Positions 20,215-31,793 are shown, counted from the stretch's first letter. The stretch is DNA of 64,000 bases from Aedes albopictus (GCF_035046485.1 NC_085137.1:3387977-3451976); one strand, 5' to 3'. Program-made: numbers and translations. Notes: a model not told the origin generated them from the letters alone.

Positions 20215-22390
20215 TTGAGAAATTTCTGGAGGGAATGCTGTCAAAATCCGTAGAGGAAACTCTAAAATTCCAAAACAAATTTCAGAAGGGTTAATTGTAG
20301 GTACATATACAAAAATCTCTAAGTGGGTTTTTTGAAGGAAATCCTGCAAAAAACAAAAAAAATCTCCTGGATTTTTTTGGAAATAACTAAAAAAATAATA
20401 AAAAATGTTTTTTTTAATAACACCTGAAAGAGCTGGAGAATTTTCGGCAGGTATCCATAGAAAAATTGTTTTGAAAATAATTTGAAAAACACTAAAAAAT
20501 AGTATTTGCAGGAATTGCTGAAATAAATTTTGAAGGAAGTTCTGAATAAAATCCAAAGCAATGCCTGGAGGAATAACTGAAGGAGCTTTTAGAGAAACCC
20601 CTGGAGAAACTTCCAAAAGTTTATCATGAGAATTTCCTAGAGGAATTTTCAAATAAATACCCAATAAAATCCCTGAATTGAGGCAAAACTGGAAGCATTT
20701 CCTAAGTTTTTTGGTTTTTTTTTTTGTTAATCACGAAGCAATATTTTCGGTTTTCGTACACATGTAGAGTGGATCGAGGTATCTTTTTATTTTGTTTATC
20801 GTGGAGGAAATTGTATATGCAGAAACCATTTTTTTTGTGAATTTTTCTTCAAAAACGATTACTGCTAAAATGAGCAACATTTTCCACCAGAAAAAATATC
20901 GACATACTCTACATGCGTACGAAAACCGATTTTGAAAATATTACTTCATTATATAAGAAAAAAAAAACAAATAAAAAGGAAATGAATCCAGTTGCGCCTT
21001 AATGGAGGAATTCGTGGAGAATTTCACGCAATAATTTCTGAAGTAGTTTCTGGAAAATTTTCTGAATTTCTGAAGGAATACCTTTGGAGAAATTCATAGA
21101 AGAACTACGTGAGAAATTTCTAGATTTTCTTGAATTTTTGTGTTTTTGGAGAAATTTCAAAGAGAAACTTTGAAAAAATAGGGAAGTAGAATCATCTCGG
21201 CAGGGGTCCTATTTTGGGCACTTTTCTGCTATAACTCAGCCAATTCTGAACCAATTGACACAATTTTTGGAACGCGATGAGATATGTATAGTATCTAGCC
21301 GTGCACAAAATTTCAAGTCAATTGGTTTGGAATTGACTGAGTTATAGCGCAGAGTGCCCAAAATACCGGCCGCTGCCCAAGTGGTTCGCTACCCTAACAA
21401 TATTTCTGGAGAAGTTTCTTAAAAAGTGTTTGAATAAAACATGTAGGAATGCATATAATCATGAAGCAATACAGTTGCAGGAATTTTCTATAGAATACCT
21501 TTGGCAATCCCAGGAGAAATTTCTGAAGGAATTTCTGAGGCAACCCATGAACCAGTTTCAAGATGAGTCATCATCAACAACATTTCAAATTTTCAAGGAA
21601 AAGCATGGACAGAGATGCATTTTTAAGGGATACTAATAGAAATCATTGGAGAAATTCGTGCTAAAACAAGAATTCTAAGAATTCCTACGAGAGTTTTCTT
21701 TCTGTCAAACGTTCCAGATTTTTTTAGTAATAGAACCTGAAAGAATTCCTAAAGGAATTTCTGGCGGTGGCCCCGGGGGGAATTCCTGACGAAAGGAACT
21801 GCTGCAGGAACCCTTGGAAGAATTTCCGAAATCATGACTGGTATTTTTTGAAAATTCTGAAAAAAAATCCATGGAAAGGATAACATTTGCTGACATTCAT
21901 GTATACATCCTTAAGGTCTCTGAAGATATTTCTGAGAGAAATTCTGAAGAAGTTTCAGAAGGCATCCATGAAGGAACTTCTAAAAAACCCAGATCCTAGA
22001 AATCCTAGAAAAGATATTTCTGAAAGAATTCATGAAGAAATTTAGGAGAAATCCATGGAGGAATTTCTAAAAGAACCATTAGAGGATTTTAGAATAAATC
22101 AATGTTTAATTCCTGTAGAAATCCCTGGAAAAGAATATCAGGAGGAAAATCTGAAAAAAATCCCAGGGAAATTCTGAAGAATTTCTAGATGAAGTTGCTG
22201 TGTGAAATCATGGAGGAAATTTTGGAAACACTCCTTGAAGAAGTCTTGGTGCAATATCTAGAAGAATTATAAATTAAAATGTTGAAGCAAATTCTGGAGG
22301 AGTTTTTGAATAAATTTATGGACAGTTTTTGAAGGAATCCATGGAAAATCTTCTTAGAGGAATCTCTAGAAGAATTCCTAGAAAAAGATC
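20215..22390. repeat. GGAATTCC-type degenerate satellite, block 4 (AT-richer)
   Basis: A long run of GGAATTTCTGAAGGAA-like motifs, richer in A and T than the blocks at 14-17 and 46-48 kb. It is interrupted by an AT-rich insert near 20700-20990 and by a MITE at 21199-21377. The 174-codon minus frame at 20140-20664 is Phe/Ile-rich, as expected of such DNA, and is not a gene. Confidence 0.75.
21199..21377. mobile_element. 179-bp MITE with ~60-bp inverted arms
   Basis: The left end is GGCAGGGGTCC followed by TATTTTGGGCACT; the right end, inverted, is GGCAGCGGCCGG followed by TATTTTGGGCACT. The arms continue through GCTATAACTCAGCCAATT and CAATTGACA. It is inserted in satellite DNA. No clear target duplication. 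Confidence 0.75.
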
Positions 22391-22789
22391 GGGATCGGAA
22401 ATTGAGTCATCCGTCACCAGATAGGCGATTCAAAGCCTCAATCATTAGGCTAACTGAAGTTTAGCCGATAATCAACAGAGAAAATTGTATAGAAGTCACC
22501 AAGAAAATCAACGGAAATCCTCCAAGAATGTCATAACTAATGTCATATGTAGGCGAATTTACTTGTGCATCTCATGAGAGTATCACCAAGAATGTTATTC
22601 ATTATATCACCTAGCACTTATGGAGAAAAATTTCAAAGATCTTCAAAGTACTCCCGTAAAAAAGTCATTTAACAGAAATGATAGAAATATTGCATAAGAG
22701 TCATAAAACATCTGAAGCAAAATATGCCAAACATTTACAAGAAAAAAAAAGCATAAACTGTTCCAAAAATACCACTTTACCATTATCTG
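22391..22789. other. unassigned spacer
   Basis: AT-rich DNA between the satellite and the next dispersed repeat. Nothing recognised. Confidence 0.4.
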
Positions 22790-23480
22790 GTCTAAACAGG
22801 TGGTTCGAAAAGTGCAAGTAAGAAAAACTCGAGGTTACAATTTGATTACAGCCAATTACAATATGTACAATCCTTTATTCAGCCCCTAAACATCTAATTT
22901 TGGTGATTTTATCCAACTTTTAGCTGTTTTGAGGTTCATTGAAAGGCTGATTTAAGGCTTAGTATGTGCTTAGTCAGCAATTTTTTTTTTGATTTTAGTT
23001 AAAAAAATAAAATTATTAATATTTTTCAAGCTTATTCTCACCATTTGCGGCATTCTATTTCCAAAGGAGATGTTAAGAATGTATAAATAAATTTATGGGA
23101 AAATTATGAAAGGAACTCGGAAATCCTGATTTATAATCACTCAGATTATCATCTACACCACACACCAATGTATAGAATTACATATCCTCGAAAACGAGAG
23201 CAATGCTTGGTGTATATGAATAATCAAGAACATAAGTTGAACTAAACCTGTACTGAGGCGGAAGAAGCTATGTGAACTTTTTGAAAACACTGCTTGGGTC
23301 AGCTGCCAAAAAATATATTGATGGTATATAGATATAGATTATAGATTATATAGATTGATGGTTGAACAACAAATGAAGAATTCTGCATGTTGGTGTACGT
23401 TTCAAAGCTGGTTACAGCGATGAATCATATTCAATTCAATTTGATATTCAGCCATCTATGTATTGCTGATTTAAGAGGAT
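22790..23480 (+). repeat. dispersed repeat family with TTCAGC motifs, copy 1
   Basis: It contains TTTTGGTGATTTTATCCAAC, TTGAGGTTCATTGAAAGGCT, CATATCCTCGAAAACGAGAG and CTAAACCTGTACTGAGG. The first motif recurs near 29860; the others recur inverted at 33540-33900. A TTCAGC-rich tail near 23510-23580 matches one near 31060-31110. This appears to be one large, old element scattered in three pieces; no coding region is recognised. Confidence 0.55.
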
Positions 23481-23950
23481 GAACAAGCAATGCTTCACAC
23501 CAATGCCATCATTAACCAGCCAAAGTTCAGCTAATACTTTCTCTGTTCAGCATTCATTGTTACTTGGGTATACCGAAGGCACCATCTTTCTAAGCAATCA
23601 AATGGTGCTTCCAAACAACTTTGACTTAGACACATACTCGAAAAGCTACCAGGATCCTGCATTATTAAGGGGTTTATATTTCATAAGTGTCACGTCTGTT
23701 TGTCTCTGGTTTGTCTTAGGATTCATTCAACTATCAGGGTACGTCCATAAATACACGCTAGTTTTCGTAAATCGCGTGGCGATAATAAGTAGTTCTAGGC
23801 CCGTAAGCGAGCGATTTGCGAACTAAAGAATATTTGAGCAAACCGTTTTGTGAACGATTCAAAGTGAGACGTCTGTTTCTCTGTGGTATCCTCTTGAGGG
23901 TTAATGCATCAGAATGATGATCAAATCAAGTTAGCAAAATTGAGTTATTT

Positions 23951-24735
23951 AACCCTTTGAAGCCGGAATTTTTCCAAGCGTTATTCTGGAGTTTTTTCTA
24001 TGTTTTTCTGTAATTTTGGTGGTCAATAGTATAAAAACGGTAGAATATTATGCGGAATATTTTTTCTGGATATCCAAGGTCATCCGAACTGTTCTTTAGT
24101 TTGGGTCTATGTGTGTAACGGTAACTTCTTTCATTATACCAAGCTACGATTTGTAATCATCATGTCCAGTAAGTCTTCTGCAAGTTCAACAGACAATCTC
24201 AGATCAGTCGGGATATCCTAGGTCATCCAAACTGTTCTTGAGTTTAGATTCTAAAGTCTACGGCTGTAACGGTAACTGCTTTTATTATACAAAGCTGCGA
24301 TTTGTAATCTCTTGTCCAGTAAATCTTCTGAAAGATTATTAGACAATATCAGATCAGTCGGGATATCCTAGGTCATCCAAACTTTTCTTGAGTTTAGATC
24401 CTAAAGCCTAAGGGTATAGGTAACTTCTTCCATTATACAAAGCTACGATTTGTTATCTATCATGTCCAGTTAGCCTTCTGAAAGTTCAATAGACAGTATC
24501 AGGTCAGTCGGGATATCCTGGGTCACCCAAACTATTCTTGAGTATAAATCCTAAAGTCTATGTGTGTAACGGTAACTTCTTTCATTATACAAACCTGCGA
24601 TTTGTAATCTATCATGTCCAGTAAGTCTTCTGAATATATTCTGAACAATATCAAATGAGTTGAGATATCCTAGGTCATCCAAACTGTTCTTGAGTTTAAA
24701 TCCTAAAGTCTATGCCATGTCCAGCGAGTCTTCTG
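23951..24735 (+). repeat. tandem array, ~150-bp unit, five copies, with leader
   Basis: A leader CCCTTTGAAGCCGGAATTTT is followed by units starting GGATATCCTAGGTCATCC near 24068, 24211, 24361, 24511 and 24662 (spacings about 143, 150, 150 and 151). Each unit also has TGTAACGGTAACTTCTTTCA, ATTTGTAATCTATCATGTCC and a CTTCTGAAAGTT block. The same leader and unit start again at 63710, so this is a dispersed element with internal tandem repeats. Confidence 0.85.
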
Positions 24736-25071
24736 AAAGTTACAGTGGTTGTTTTTATCAACTAAGCTTCATAACAGTAAGGAGCCCATAATATCTCAAA
24801 ACATATAACAACGCGTATTCTTCCTCTAACTGCTTTGGTAAGTAGAGTGTAACAGTGTAACACTACTTAACGTAGCGGCAAAAGCTATTATCACAAATGT
24901 AGAACTGAAGCTATGGTCTCCGAAGTAGTGCTGTTGATCTGGAATATCTGAAAACTATCTTAAAATGACTCATGATGTGCCAGGGGGATTACAGATTATA
25001 GTCTAAAGTTCATTGTGAGACCTACTACTGTTACTATCAAGAGCTAAACTGTAGGATAGTTTGGACGACCC
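24736..25071 (+). other. transition between two tandem arrays
   Basis: About 340 bp containing diverged pieces of the later ~303-bp unit (for example TTGATCTGGAATATC near 24933). No gene. Confidence 0.4.
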
Positions 25072-26680
25072 TCAATGTCCCAAAGCCACATAATAATAGT
25101 AGACTTCAGATTGCTTCAGTCACAGCGATTGATTATGAAACGTTACCCGGTATGTCAGATATAGCTGATGTTACGAGTGTAGACCTGAAGTTATGAACTT
25201 ATAGATAGTTTGGTTGACCTGGAATATCCCTATGGTGACTGTTAACAATATTTGAGATTTCAAGAGCTTCACGGATCTCAGCAGATTATGCTATGCTATT
25301 ATTTATGGTAAAAACATATAAAGTTTTTCTTGTATATTTGAAGGACTTCATTATAGAACAGTATGGACGAACCTGAATGTCCCAAAGGTTTGTATAGACT
25401 GTTTCAGAAATTATAAATACACTTTGTTTATTCAATTAAATGAACTGTTCTAATGATTTTAACCAACTTGTTTCAGAGTATAGCATATTGTACTCCATAT
25501 TTTTATATTTCCTTTCAATTGTCTTGATATTTTAAAGAACAGTCGAGTTCTCTAACAAATAACTTAATTTTTCAAATTTGCATTTGCACAAAGGTGTTTT
25601 TTAATGATTTCAACATTATTAATCACTAAATACCAAAAATTATCTAAATTTTTATCACATTCGCTTTCTCAACAAGTTATCTAAGTTATGCCTTGATCAA
25701 AATTTGGGAAAAATCGATAAAGGCATTCCCACAACATTTTTTCGGAGATCAAGTTTCTTATTTTTTAAGGTTTTCTACGGAACATAAGAACTACCACACA
25801 GTTTCCTAGCTTTCCTGAACGCATTTAATCTAAACAAACTTATTTTTTCAGGTCATTCGATCCTTCAGATGGCAAAGCTTGTCATATCATAAAAACGAAT
25901 GCAGTAAGCAGTAATTAAGACATTCGTTTGCTTAACGTTTGTTGCTACTGGTGTTGTTGAGAAATTTGAAACCAAAAATTTTGTTTTGAGAATGCCCGTA
26001 ATGGTGATTCTTGATCAAATATTCCAGTAAAAATTACTCTAACCAATCGAGAAATATCTTTTATTATCGATACAGCCATTTTTATTGTGTTTGGAAATCA
26101 AATATTTTATCTGTGAGATTTTTTTCTTTTCTACTATGCTACATTTTTTGACCACTTTGTGCAACTTCAAATTTTAATCATCTAGTTTACAGAGCCCTAT
26201 TTTTTAACTTTTACCAGAAACATCAACAAAATTGGTATTATTTGCTTCGTTAGCATGTTTACTATAAGAGCTAGAAGAAACTTTTCTGGATATTATGCTC
26301 AAATTGAAATGGCAGTTTATCGTTAGTGTATTTATAATTTCTGAAACAGTCTATAATAAGCTAGTAGACTTCAGATTGCTAAAGGAACTGCGGTTGATTA
26401 TGCAACGTTATTCAGTATAACCGATATGGCTACTGTTACGAGTGTAGATCTGATGTCCTGAACTCCAAGGTAGTTTGGCTGACCTGGAATATCCCTATAG
26501 TGTCTATGAATGACATTGTAGATGTCAAGAGCTTCACTGATCCCAGTAGGTTATGCAATGCTATTATTAGTGGCGAAAATACATAAAAAAATGTTCTTGT
26601 AGATTTGAAGGACTTTATTATAGGACAGTTTGGAACATCTAGAACATCCCCGAATATAAAACACCTTCTGATATTCTTGA
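25072..26680 (+). repeat. two tandem ~303-bp units, split by a mariner-like element
   Basis: AATGTCCCAAAG and GTAGACTTCAGATTGCT begin the first unit near 25072-25099. AATGTCCCAAAGG recurs at about 25374, and GTAGACTTCAGATTGCT recurs at 26364, after the insertion. Removing 25395-26355 restores a continuous repeat with a period of about 303 bp. Shared internal landmarks are TACGAGTGTAGA, GACCTGGAATATCCCTAT and TTGAAGGACTT. Confidence 0.75.
25395..26353. mobile_element. mariner/Tc1-like non-autonomous element (959 bp)
   Basis: The terminal inverted repeats are identical over 31 bp when the flanking TA is included (25393-25423 and 26325-26355), starting TAGACTGTTTCAGAAATT. TA is duplicated on both sides, the hallmark of the Tc1/mariner superfamily. 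The 900-bp interior has no frame of useful length and no DDE-type motif that I can see, so it is a deleted or MITE form. Perfect ends suggest it is relatively young. Confidence 0.85.
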
Positions 26681-27530
26681 CGAAGGCTCAATGGATACAT
26701 ATAAACGAAACCCACAATCAATTCAGCTTCTAGAACAGCTTGTATGTCAATTATATCGTTTTTCCAAATTTCACGGTGTTCAAGATGTTCTTACGGGATC
26801 ATGGCTTACGCAGCAATTTAATCTGTTTAGTGTGCACCCATATTACGTTAAGTCTTGCTGTTTATTTGGTTTATTTATGGCAATGGACATAAGCTCATGG
26901 CGCTGCTCTTTTGTCCAATTGGTGACTTTTACAGAAGCCAAAAGGTCATAGTTGCCAAAACTTAAGGAATGTCCCATCATTATTCTAAAAAATCCTTAGA
27001 TCGATATTTTTCCAAATTTGTTCATCTTCCACATATGTGATCGAAGCATGCTTTGCGCATCTTTCCCATGCTGTGTCCGTTCATCCGATAACGCTGACAT
27101 CATCTGCAAAGTCAACTTCGCCGCCACAGCAGCAAGCAGTTATTTTCGCCGACCCTTCTCGAAGGGATCGAAGACAGCTAGCAGCAGGTGAAGCACCGAA
27201 AGCCAGGTACAAATTAGAATATTGGCGCCTGCTATGGTCAATTTTACGGCTGGGTCTCTTGTCCCTTACTCGCAGACGCAAGTCACTTGTGTTATTTCAT
27301 GGGCTTTGCCCTTTTTTGGTTTTGCTCTTTTGTTTCGTTTTCGGATATAAATTTGATGGTTTTGTTTTTTTTTTGGTTTGCTAAGAATGCAATAAGACTA
27401 AAACATCTTTTGTCGATTAGAATTTTTCAGTTGGAGATCTGATACAACTGATTCATTTCCAGAAACTGTTTTATATGGTTTCCTAATTTTCAGCTAGTGA
27501 ACTGCAAAACACAATTTCTTAAAATTCAAC
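26681..27530. other. unassigned DNA with a stray repeat motif
   Basis: ATCATGGCTTACGCAGCAAT near 26800 belongs to the family at 7625 and 19838. The rest is unique-looking. The 115-codon frame at 27037-27384 and its minus-strand shadow show no recognised domain. Confidence 0.45.
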
Positions 27531-27572
27531 ACATAAGTAGGCCGATAATATGTAGAATCGGCCTACTTATGT
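27531..27572. repeat. perfect 16-bp hairpin
   Basis: ACATAAGTAGGCCGAT and its exact inverse ATCGGCCTACTTATGT are separated by 10 nt. No other copy or longer flanking pairing was found; it may be the heart of a decayed foldback element. Confidence 0.7.
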
Positions 27573-28184
27573 CAGTTGTTCTTTGTGGATCAAAACTCAT
27601 TTTCTAATGTTTCAGTATGCTGGAATGGTTTACGGATTAGTTGTGGCAAGGTTCCTCAACAGTTCGCTTGTATGATTTTCTTCGCTTTTTAATTATGAAA
27701 ATGTGATGACTTTTCAATATTTATTTAGTAGTCAGTCATTCGACACCGAATCACAGCAGCTTCATTTACTTTATGTAGTGCAAATGATACCATCTTGAAG
27801 ACAAAAAATAACTAAGTGCTTAATTAGTATTCTCGGCGCACCGACGAGAAATGGCAACAATCGACTCGGCAGGCAAAAGTTTATTAACTGATTCAGTAGA
27901 AAAAATCGTTTTTTACATAGCCAACACCATTAAAAATGATGAATATTCATCTCTATGGGTTGCATCCTGCAGCAGCAGCACCAGCAGCAGCTGACCTGTA
28001 ATCTATATATCTCGCGGTTGCTCTCTCACCAGCCTTTCGAGCCAGCCGACCCGATCTGAAGTTGATACTTGGGTATTAAGAACTGTCATGCACTTGGTAG
28101 TTATGTCTTTATAAGCCTAAAACTAAATTTCAATTAGAACCCAGTAACAAACATATCCAAGTTCTATCTATTGCAATACCGTAA
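27573..28184. other. unassigned spacer with short CAG run
   Basis: No gene seen. A CAGCAGCAGCACCAGCAGCAG-like run (not a clean microsatellite) lies at about 27970-27993. Confidence 0.45.
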
Positions 28185-28196
28185 GAAAAACAGGTT

Positions 28197-28485
28197 CTCT
28201 CTCTCTCTCTTCATGGCGTAACGTCCTCACTGGGACAAAGCCTGCTTCTCAGCTTAGTGTTCTATGAGCACTTCCACAGTTATTAACTGAGAGCTTCCTC
28301 TGCCAATGACCATTTTGCATGCGTATATCGTGTGGCAGGCACGAAGATACTCTATGCCCAAGGAAGTCAAGGAAATTTCCTTTACGAAAAGATCCTGGAC
28401 CGACCGGGAATCGAACCCGTCACCCTCAGCATCGTCATGCTGAATACCCGTGCGTTTACCGCCTCAGCTATATGGGCCCTATCAG
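28197..28485 (-). mobile_element. Feilai-type tRNA-derived SINE, copy 1
   Basis: On the minus strand it begins with a tRNA-like head carrying A box TAGCTGAGGCGG and B box GGTTCGATTCC, followed by a tRNA-unrelated body ending CCAGTGAGGACGTTACGCC and an AGAGAG tail. A 12-bp direct repeat, GAAAAACAGGTT, flanks it exactly (28185-28196 and 28486-28497). This is the structure of the Feilai SINE known from Aedes aegypti. It has no coding capacity and would depend on a LINE for retroposition. A second full copy lies at 53225-53505. Confidence 0.9.
28407..28470 (-). promoter_or_regulatory. internal pol III promoter (A and B boxes) of Feilai copy 1
   Basis: The A box TAGCTGAGGCGG (28459-28470) fits TRGCNNANNNGG exactly, and the B box GGTTCGATTCC (28407-28417) fits GGTTCRANTCC. 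Their separation is about 41 nt, as in tRNA genes. Promoter sequence is intact; activity is not shown. Confidence 0.8.
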
Positions 28486-28497
28486 GAAAAACAGGTT

Positions 28498-29760
28498 ATC
28501 GATGCAAATTTTTAATATTCATTATTGATATTTTGCTTCTTATTACTATACCAAGTTTATAGCAAGTTTAGGTTTCTATACCATAACTTGTTATGATTGT
28601 GCTACTTTCTTCCAATCGGGCAAATCCTCGCCTACTTAAGAACGGATGCAAGTCGCCGCGTTTTTGCACCGCCAAGTTCTCATAAGACCACTTTCGCTTG
28701 CGCGACCATATTCGCATCCAAGTAGGCATTGCTGCCCTTACTGATTGCTGCAGTTGGCGGCGCAGAGGATGAAAACCGAAGTCGATGATGACGATGCAAA
28801 ATGATGCATGTGCAGTGTGCATTGGAGGGTTATTGTTTTAGCCCCTGCCGCAACGATCAACCGCTGGTACCACGTGGAAAAGGGTGAGGAAATCCAAGGC
28901 GCAGAAGACGATGACGCCAGGAGCATTGCCTTGACTAAGCATAAAGTTCATATCTTTTAATGCGATCCACAATTCGGGAGCTCCGCCCTGCGGGATCGCT
29001 AAACACTATAATCTTATTATGCTTATTGTACGCTGGCTGTTCCGATGCGGCAGTCTTGCCGTTCGTTTCGTTGTTGTTGTTGGTGCACCGTATCGTTCCA
29101 TTTCATTCGCGCTCGTTCGCGTGTTTTACATGGCTCGGGATCGTTTTGCATGCACCTTACCAGATGCATTCACAACGAACGAACGAACGATCGACCGAAT
29201 GAACGCAATTTGCGTTTTTCCATTCTGTGCTTCCCAAAGAGTCTTGTTGTTCGGGAAATGTGCCTCTACTTGTATGTAAGGTGATCTTATTTTCGCTTCT
29301 TCCTGGCATCACGACCCAACAGCGACTTAGTCTGTCCAAAGTCAGGCAGCATTTAGTTTTCCGACATTGAGTTGATGATTACCACTGTGCGACTTACAGT
29401 CGGTGTTCTTGATAAACCCGCAATACTGAGGTAATTGAAAGTCAAAACCATGATACAACCTTGTCTAATATCGTTATTATCCTTACACAGGTTTCCTTCA
29501 AGCATTCTCCACCCTGCATATTCCAATTAATCCTTTTCAATGGCTTGAAGCTTGGATGACGGTTTTACTTCATCATTTACAGGGCTGGTAACGGCCTCGG
29601 AATAGCACAATGACTGATAAGTGACTTCTTAAATACACACGAAAAAGTAAAAAAAATGGCATGAGAACGCCAACATTGGACCGCACAGTATGGTAGATTT
29701 AACCAAACAAACTTATGGCATACTAAAAAAGAATTATAGATTGCGGAAGCATTCCCCAGG
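28498..29760. other. unique-looking DNA, no gene found
   Basis: GC-richer stretches at 28600-29350 hold overlapping open frames of 60-92 codons on both strands, but these read through one another and show no domain. A tetranucleotide-like ACGAACGAACGAACGATCG run lies near 29174. Confidence 0.45.
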
Positions 29761-30320
29761 TGACAATTTGATGTTGATTAAGCGCTTCTCTAACTTATGC
29801 TAATCAACCTTAATTTGAACAAAAGCTGTGAAAAAGAACATTTGTTCAGATCCTAAACACCCAATTTTGGTGATTTTATCCAGCCATAAGTTTATAAGAT
29901 TTATGATTCTATTTATAGAACTGACAAGGATCAGGTGAAGCTTTAGAGTCGCTTAATCATCTTTAGTTCAGCAATTAATCATCAATTATGCAGCACTACC
30001 AAAAAAATCAGAATTAGTCCCACAGAATTTAAGCCAGAATGGCCAGGACTCTTGGTCTAGATGTAGAATAGTAGTTCATAGTTGCTGAAATTGAAATATA
30101 TAAATGATGATTATAATTGAGAATCGAACTTCGGTGCATTGATTCATAGTCACTTACCTTAGCATCTGCTCCACCTGAAATGGTACGAGCTTAGTGATTT
30201 GTGAAACAACAAGCTGGATACCGTCTTGTCTGAATAAAGGTTGGACAATTATGAACAAAGGCTGTGTTGAGGTGCCTTAACGTTGGGTCAACGGAAGCGT
30301 CTTGATGTGGCCAGACAAAA
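29761..30320 (+). repeat. dispersed repeat family with TTCAGC motifs, copy 2 (part)
   Basis: CCAATTTTGGTGATTTTATC near 29866 matches 22890-22915. Near 30115-30175 the minus strand reads GATGCTAAGGTAAGTGACTA followed by TGAATC, which matches 33685-33710 almost exactly. These shared blocks tie 22.8, 29.8 and 33.6 kb together as one family. Confidence 0.5.
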
Positions 30321-30794
30321 ATGCCGCAACGCTCATCAAAGACCAGTCGTCAGCCCCGTCCTCAAAATGGTAAAAAAAATTTCTGCACACTGAAACGAAA
30401 GTCCTTCAAGACGTTCGTAGAAGTGGAAGCTGATGCGGCGGAAATGTCTGGTCACACTGATTCGGACTCCATGCAACCACTCCCTGTAAAAAAGTTTCGA
30501 GCCAAGGGAGCTGCGAAACAAAATTTGGAAGCCAACTTCAATGAAATGATCATCAAAAAATCATCACATCTGTCCACCGAGTCACGATCATGCTCAATCA
30601 CCCTCAGAAGAGACACACAGCGTGCAGACCCTGCAATTCGAGCAGCCCCAACTTTCTTTATTTTCAGAAAATATGGTCTTCATCTTCAACACTTTTTCAC
30701 ATTTCTCATGTCTTTTTTTCAAATTGCGGCAAAAAGTACCATTCCTTTAGAATGTTATCTTAGATTTACAAACCATTTTTGTGAATTATTATGA
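30321..30794 (+). CDS. 157-codon open frame, possible element-encoded ORF, unrecognised
   Basis: I do not recognise this protein. The first ~110 residues are rich in Lys, Arg, Ser and Gln (for example VKKFRAKGAAKQ near residue 57) with an acidic VEVEADAAEM patch. The last ~45 are hydrophobic and Phe-rich and look like read-through of AT-rich DNA. A basic, Ser-rich N-terminus is common in ORF1 proteins of non-LTR elements, and the frame lies between blocks of a dispersed family, so it may be a truncated ORF1. No zinc knuckle or RNA-binding motif is visible. It may be chance. Confidence 0.25.
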   Translation: MPQRSSKTSRQPRPQNGKKNFCTLKRKSFKTFVEVEADAAEMSGHTDSDSMQPLPVKKFRAKGAAKQNLEANFNEMIIKKSSHLSTESRSCSITLRRDTQRADPAIRAAPTFFIFRKYGLHLQHFFTFLMSFFQIAAKSTIPLECYLRFTNHFCELL

Positions 30795-31344
30795 TCCGCA
30801 CAACTTTCTCACTGATAGTTTGTTATTATCAATAAAGGCTGAATAAAAGAGTCCTAGCGCATAACTTTCATTATTGTAGAAAGGCTGAATAAATGGATAT
30901 AGAGAAGTTGGATAATCTTCTATCGAGTATCATATTCAGCATACGATGATAAACTGAACAAATGATACTTTGTAAACTCAACAACCTACTTTTCAACTAG
31001 ATGTTCAGCTTACGGCTTTTTCAGCTATTGGCACCATTAACCAACCATTGTTCAGCTTTGACTCTCACTGTTCAGCTACCATTGTTACTTAGGATCTTTA
31101 GAACTCTTGCAAGAATAAACAATTTTTAAAGTTGGAACTTAAATAGATCCCAACAAACATTGTTGCTGTACAATAGATCAATAAGCCGCTCTTAATCTTA
31201 ATTAAACAAAAAATGACTGAATAAGCTGTTATTCAGCTATCATTGCTGGTTGGGCGGATTTAGGGCCTTTTTTCCGAATTACTTTAGAACAATACGGTTG
31301 AGTTCTAAAAACAATTTTCTTCCTGAATTATGGAATATTATTAT
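30795..31344 (+). repeat. TTCAGC-rich tail of dispersed family
   Basis: It contains repeated GGCTGAATAAA, GTTCAGCTTT and TGTTCAGCTACCATTGTTAC. The last corresponds to CTGTTCAGCATTCATTGTTA near 23545. Otherwise AT-rich; no gene. Confidence 0.45.
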
Positions 31345-31793
31345 TTAGCCTGTATAAGACGCTGATTCTTCCGGTTGCCCTCTACGGTCACGAAGCGTGG
31401 ACGTTAAAGGAGGTAGACCGAAAAGCTTTTGGAGTGTTTGAGTGCAAAGTGCTGCGGACAATTCACGGTGGGAAACAAGAAAATGGAGTGTGGCGCAGAC
31501 GCATGAATCACGAGTTGTACCAAGTGTATGAAGATGCGAATATTGTGAAACGTATAGAATACGGCAGACTTCAGTGGGCTGGACACGTAGTGCGAATGTC
31601 GGAAGAAAGAATAGTGAAAACAATATTCAGCAGAGAACCCGGTAGAGGTAGGCGACTTCGTGGGCGGCCGCGAACTCGCTGGCTGCACGCGGTTAAAGAA
31701 GATCTACGATCCCTACACGTTCGGGGAAACTGGAGGAACATCGCTCAAGACCGACGAAGATGGTGCTCTACTATACGCTCGGCATTGGAGTAA
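31345..31793 (+). pseudogene. RTE-clade non-LTR polymerase, C-terminal fragment
   Basis: The frame opens upstream of its first Met and reads YKTLILPVALYGHEAW, then GVFECKVLRTIHGG, ENGVWRRRMNHELYQVY, GRLQWAGHVVRMSEE and a GRPRTRW motif. These are the post-RT C-terminal motifs of RTE-type elements and align with residues ~350-495 of the frame at 51684-53180. Endonuclease and RT are missing (5' truncation, normal for LINE insertion). It ends in a natural stop near 31793, and an AAGGTA-type short tail follows at about 31810-31830. Divergence from 51684-53180 suggests a different RTE family. Confidence 0.8.

Noticed and set aside
23479..23826. 115-codon frame with a hydrophobic segment near residue 70
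   Set aside because: It crosses the end of a dispersed repeat and unrelated DNA, so it is unlikely to be one coding unit.
27081..27281. Minus-strand string VDFADDVSVIG, like an RT catalytic motif
   Set aside because: The residues before and after do not match any RT block, the frame is Arg/Ser-rich and short, and a four-residue motif can arise by chance.
28319..28562. Open frames across the Feilai SINE (also 53332-53586)
   Set aside because: They are translations of the antisense of a non-coding SINE; the shared residues reflect SINE identity only.
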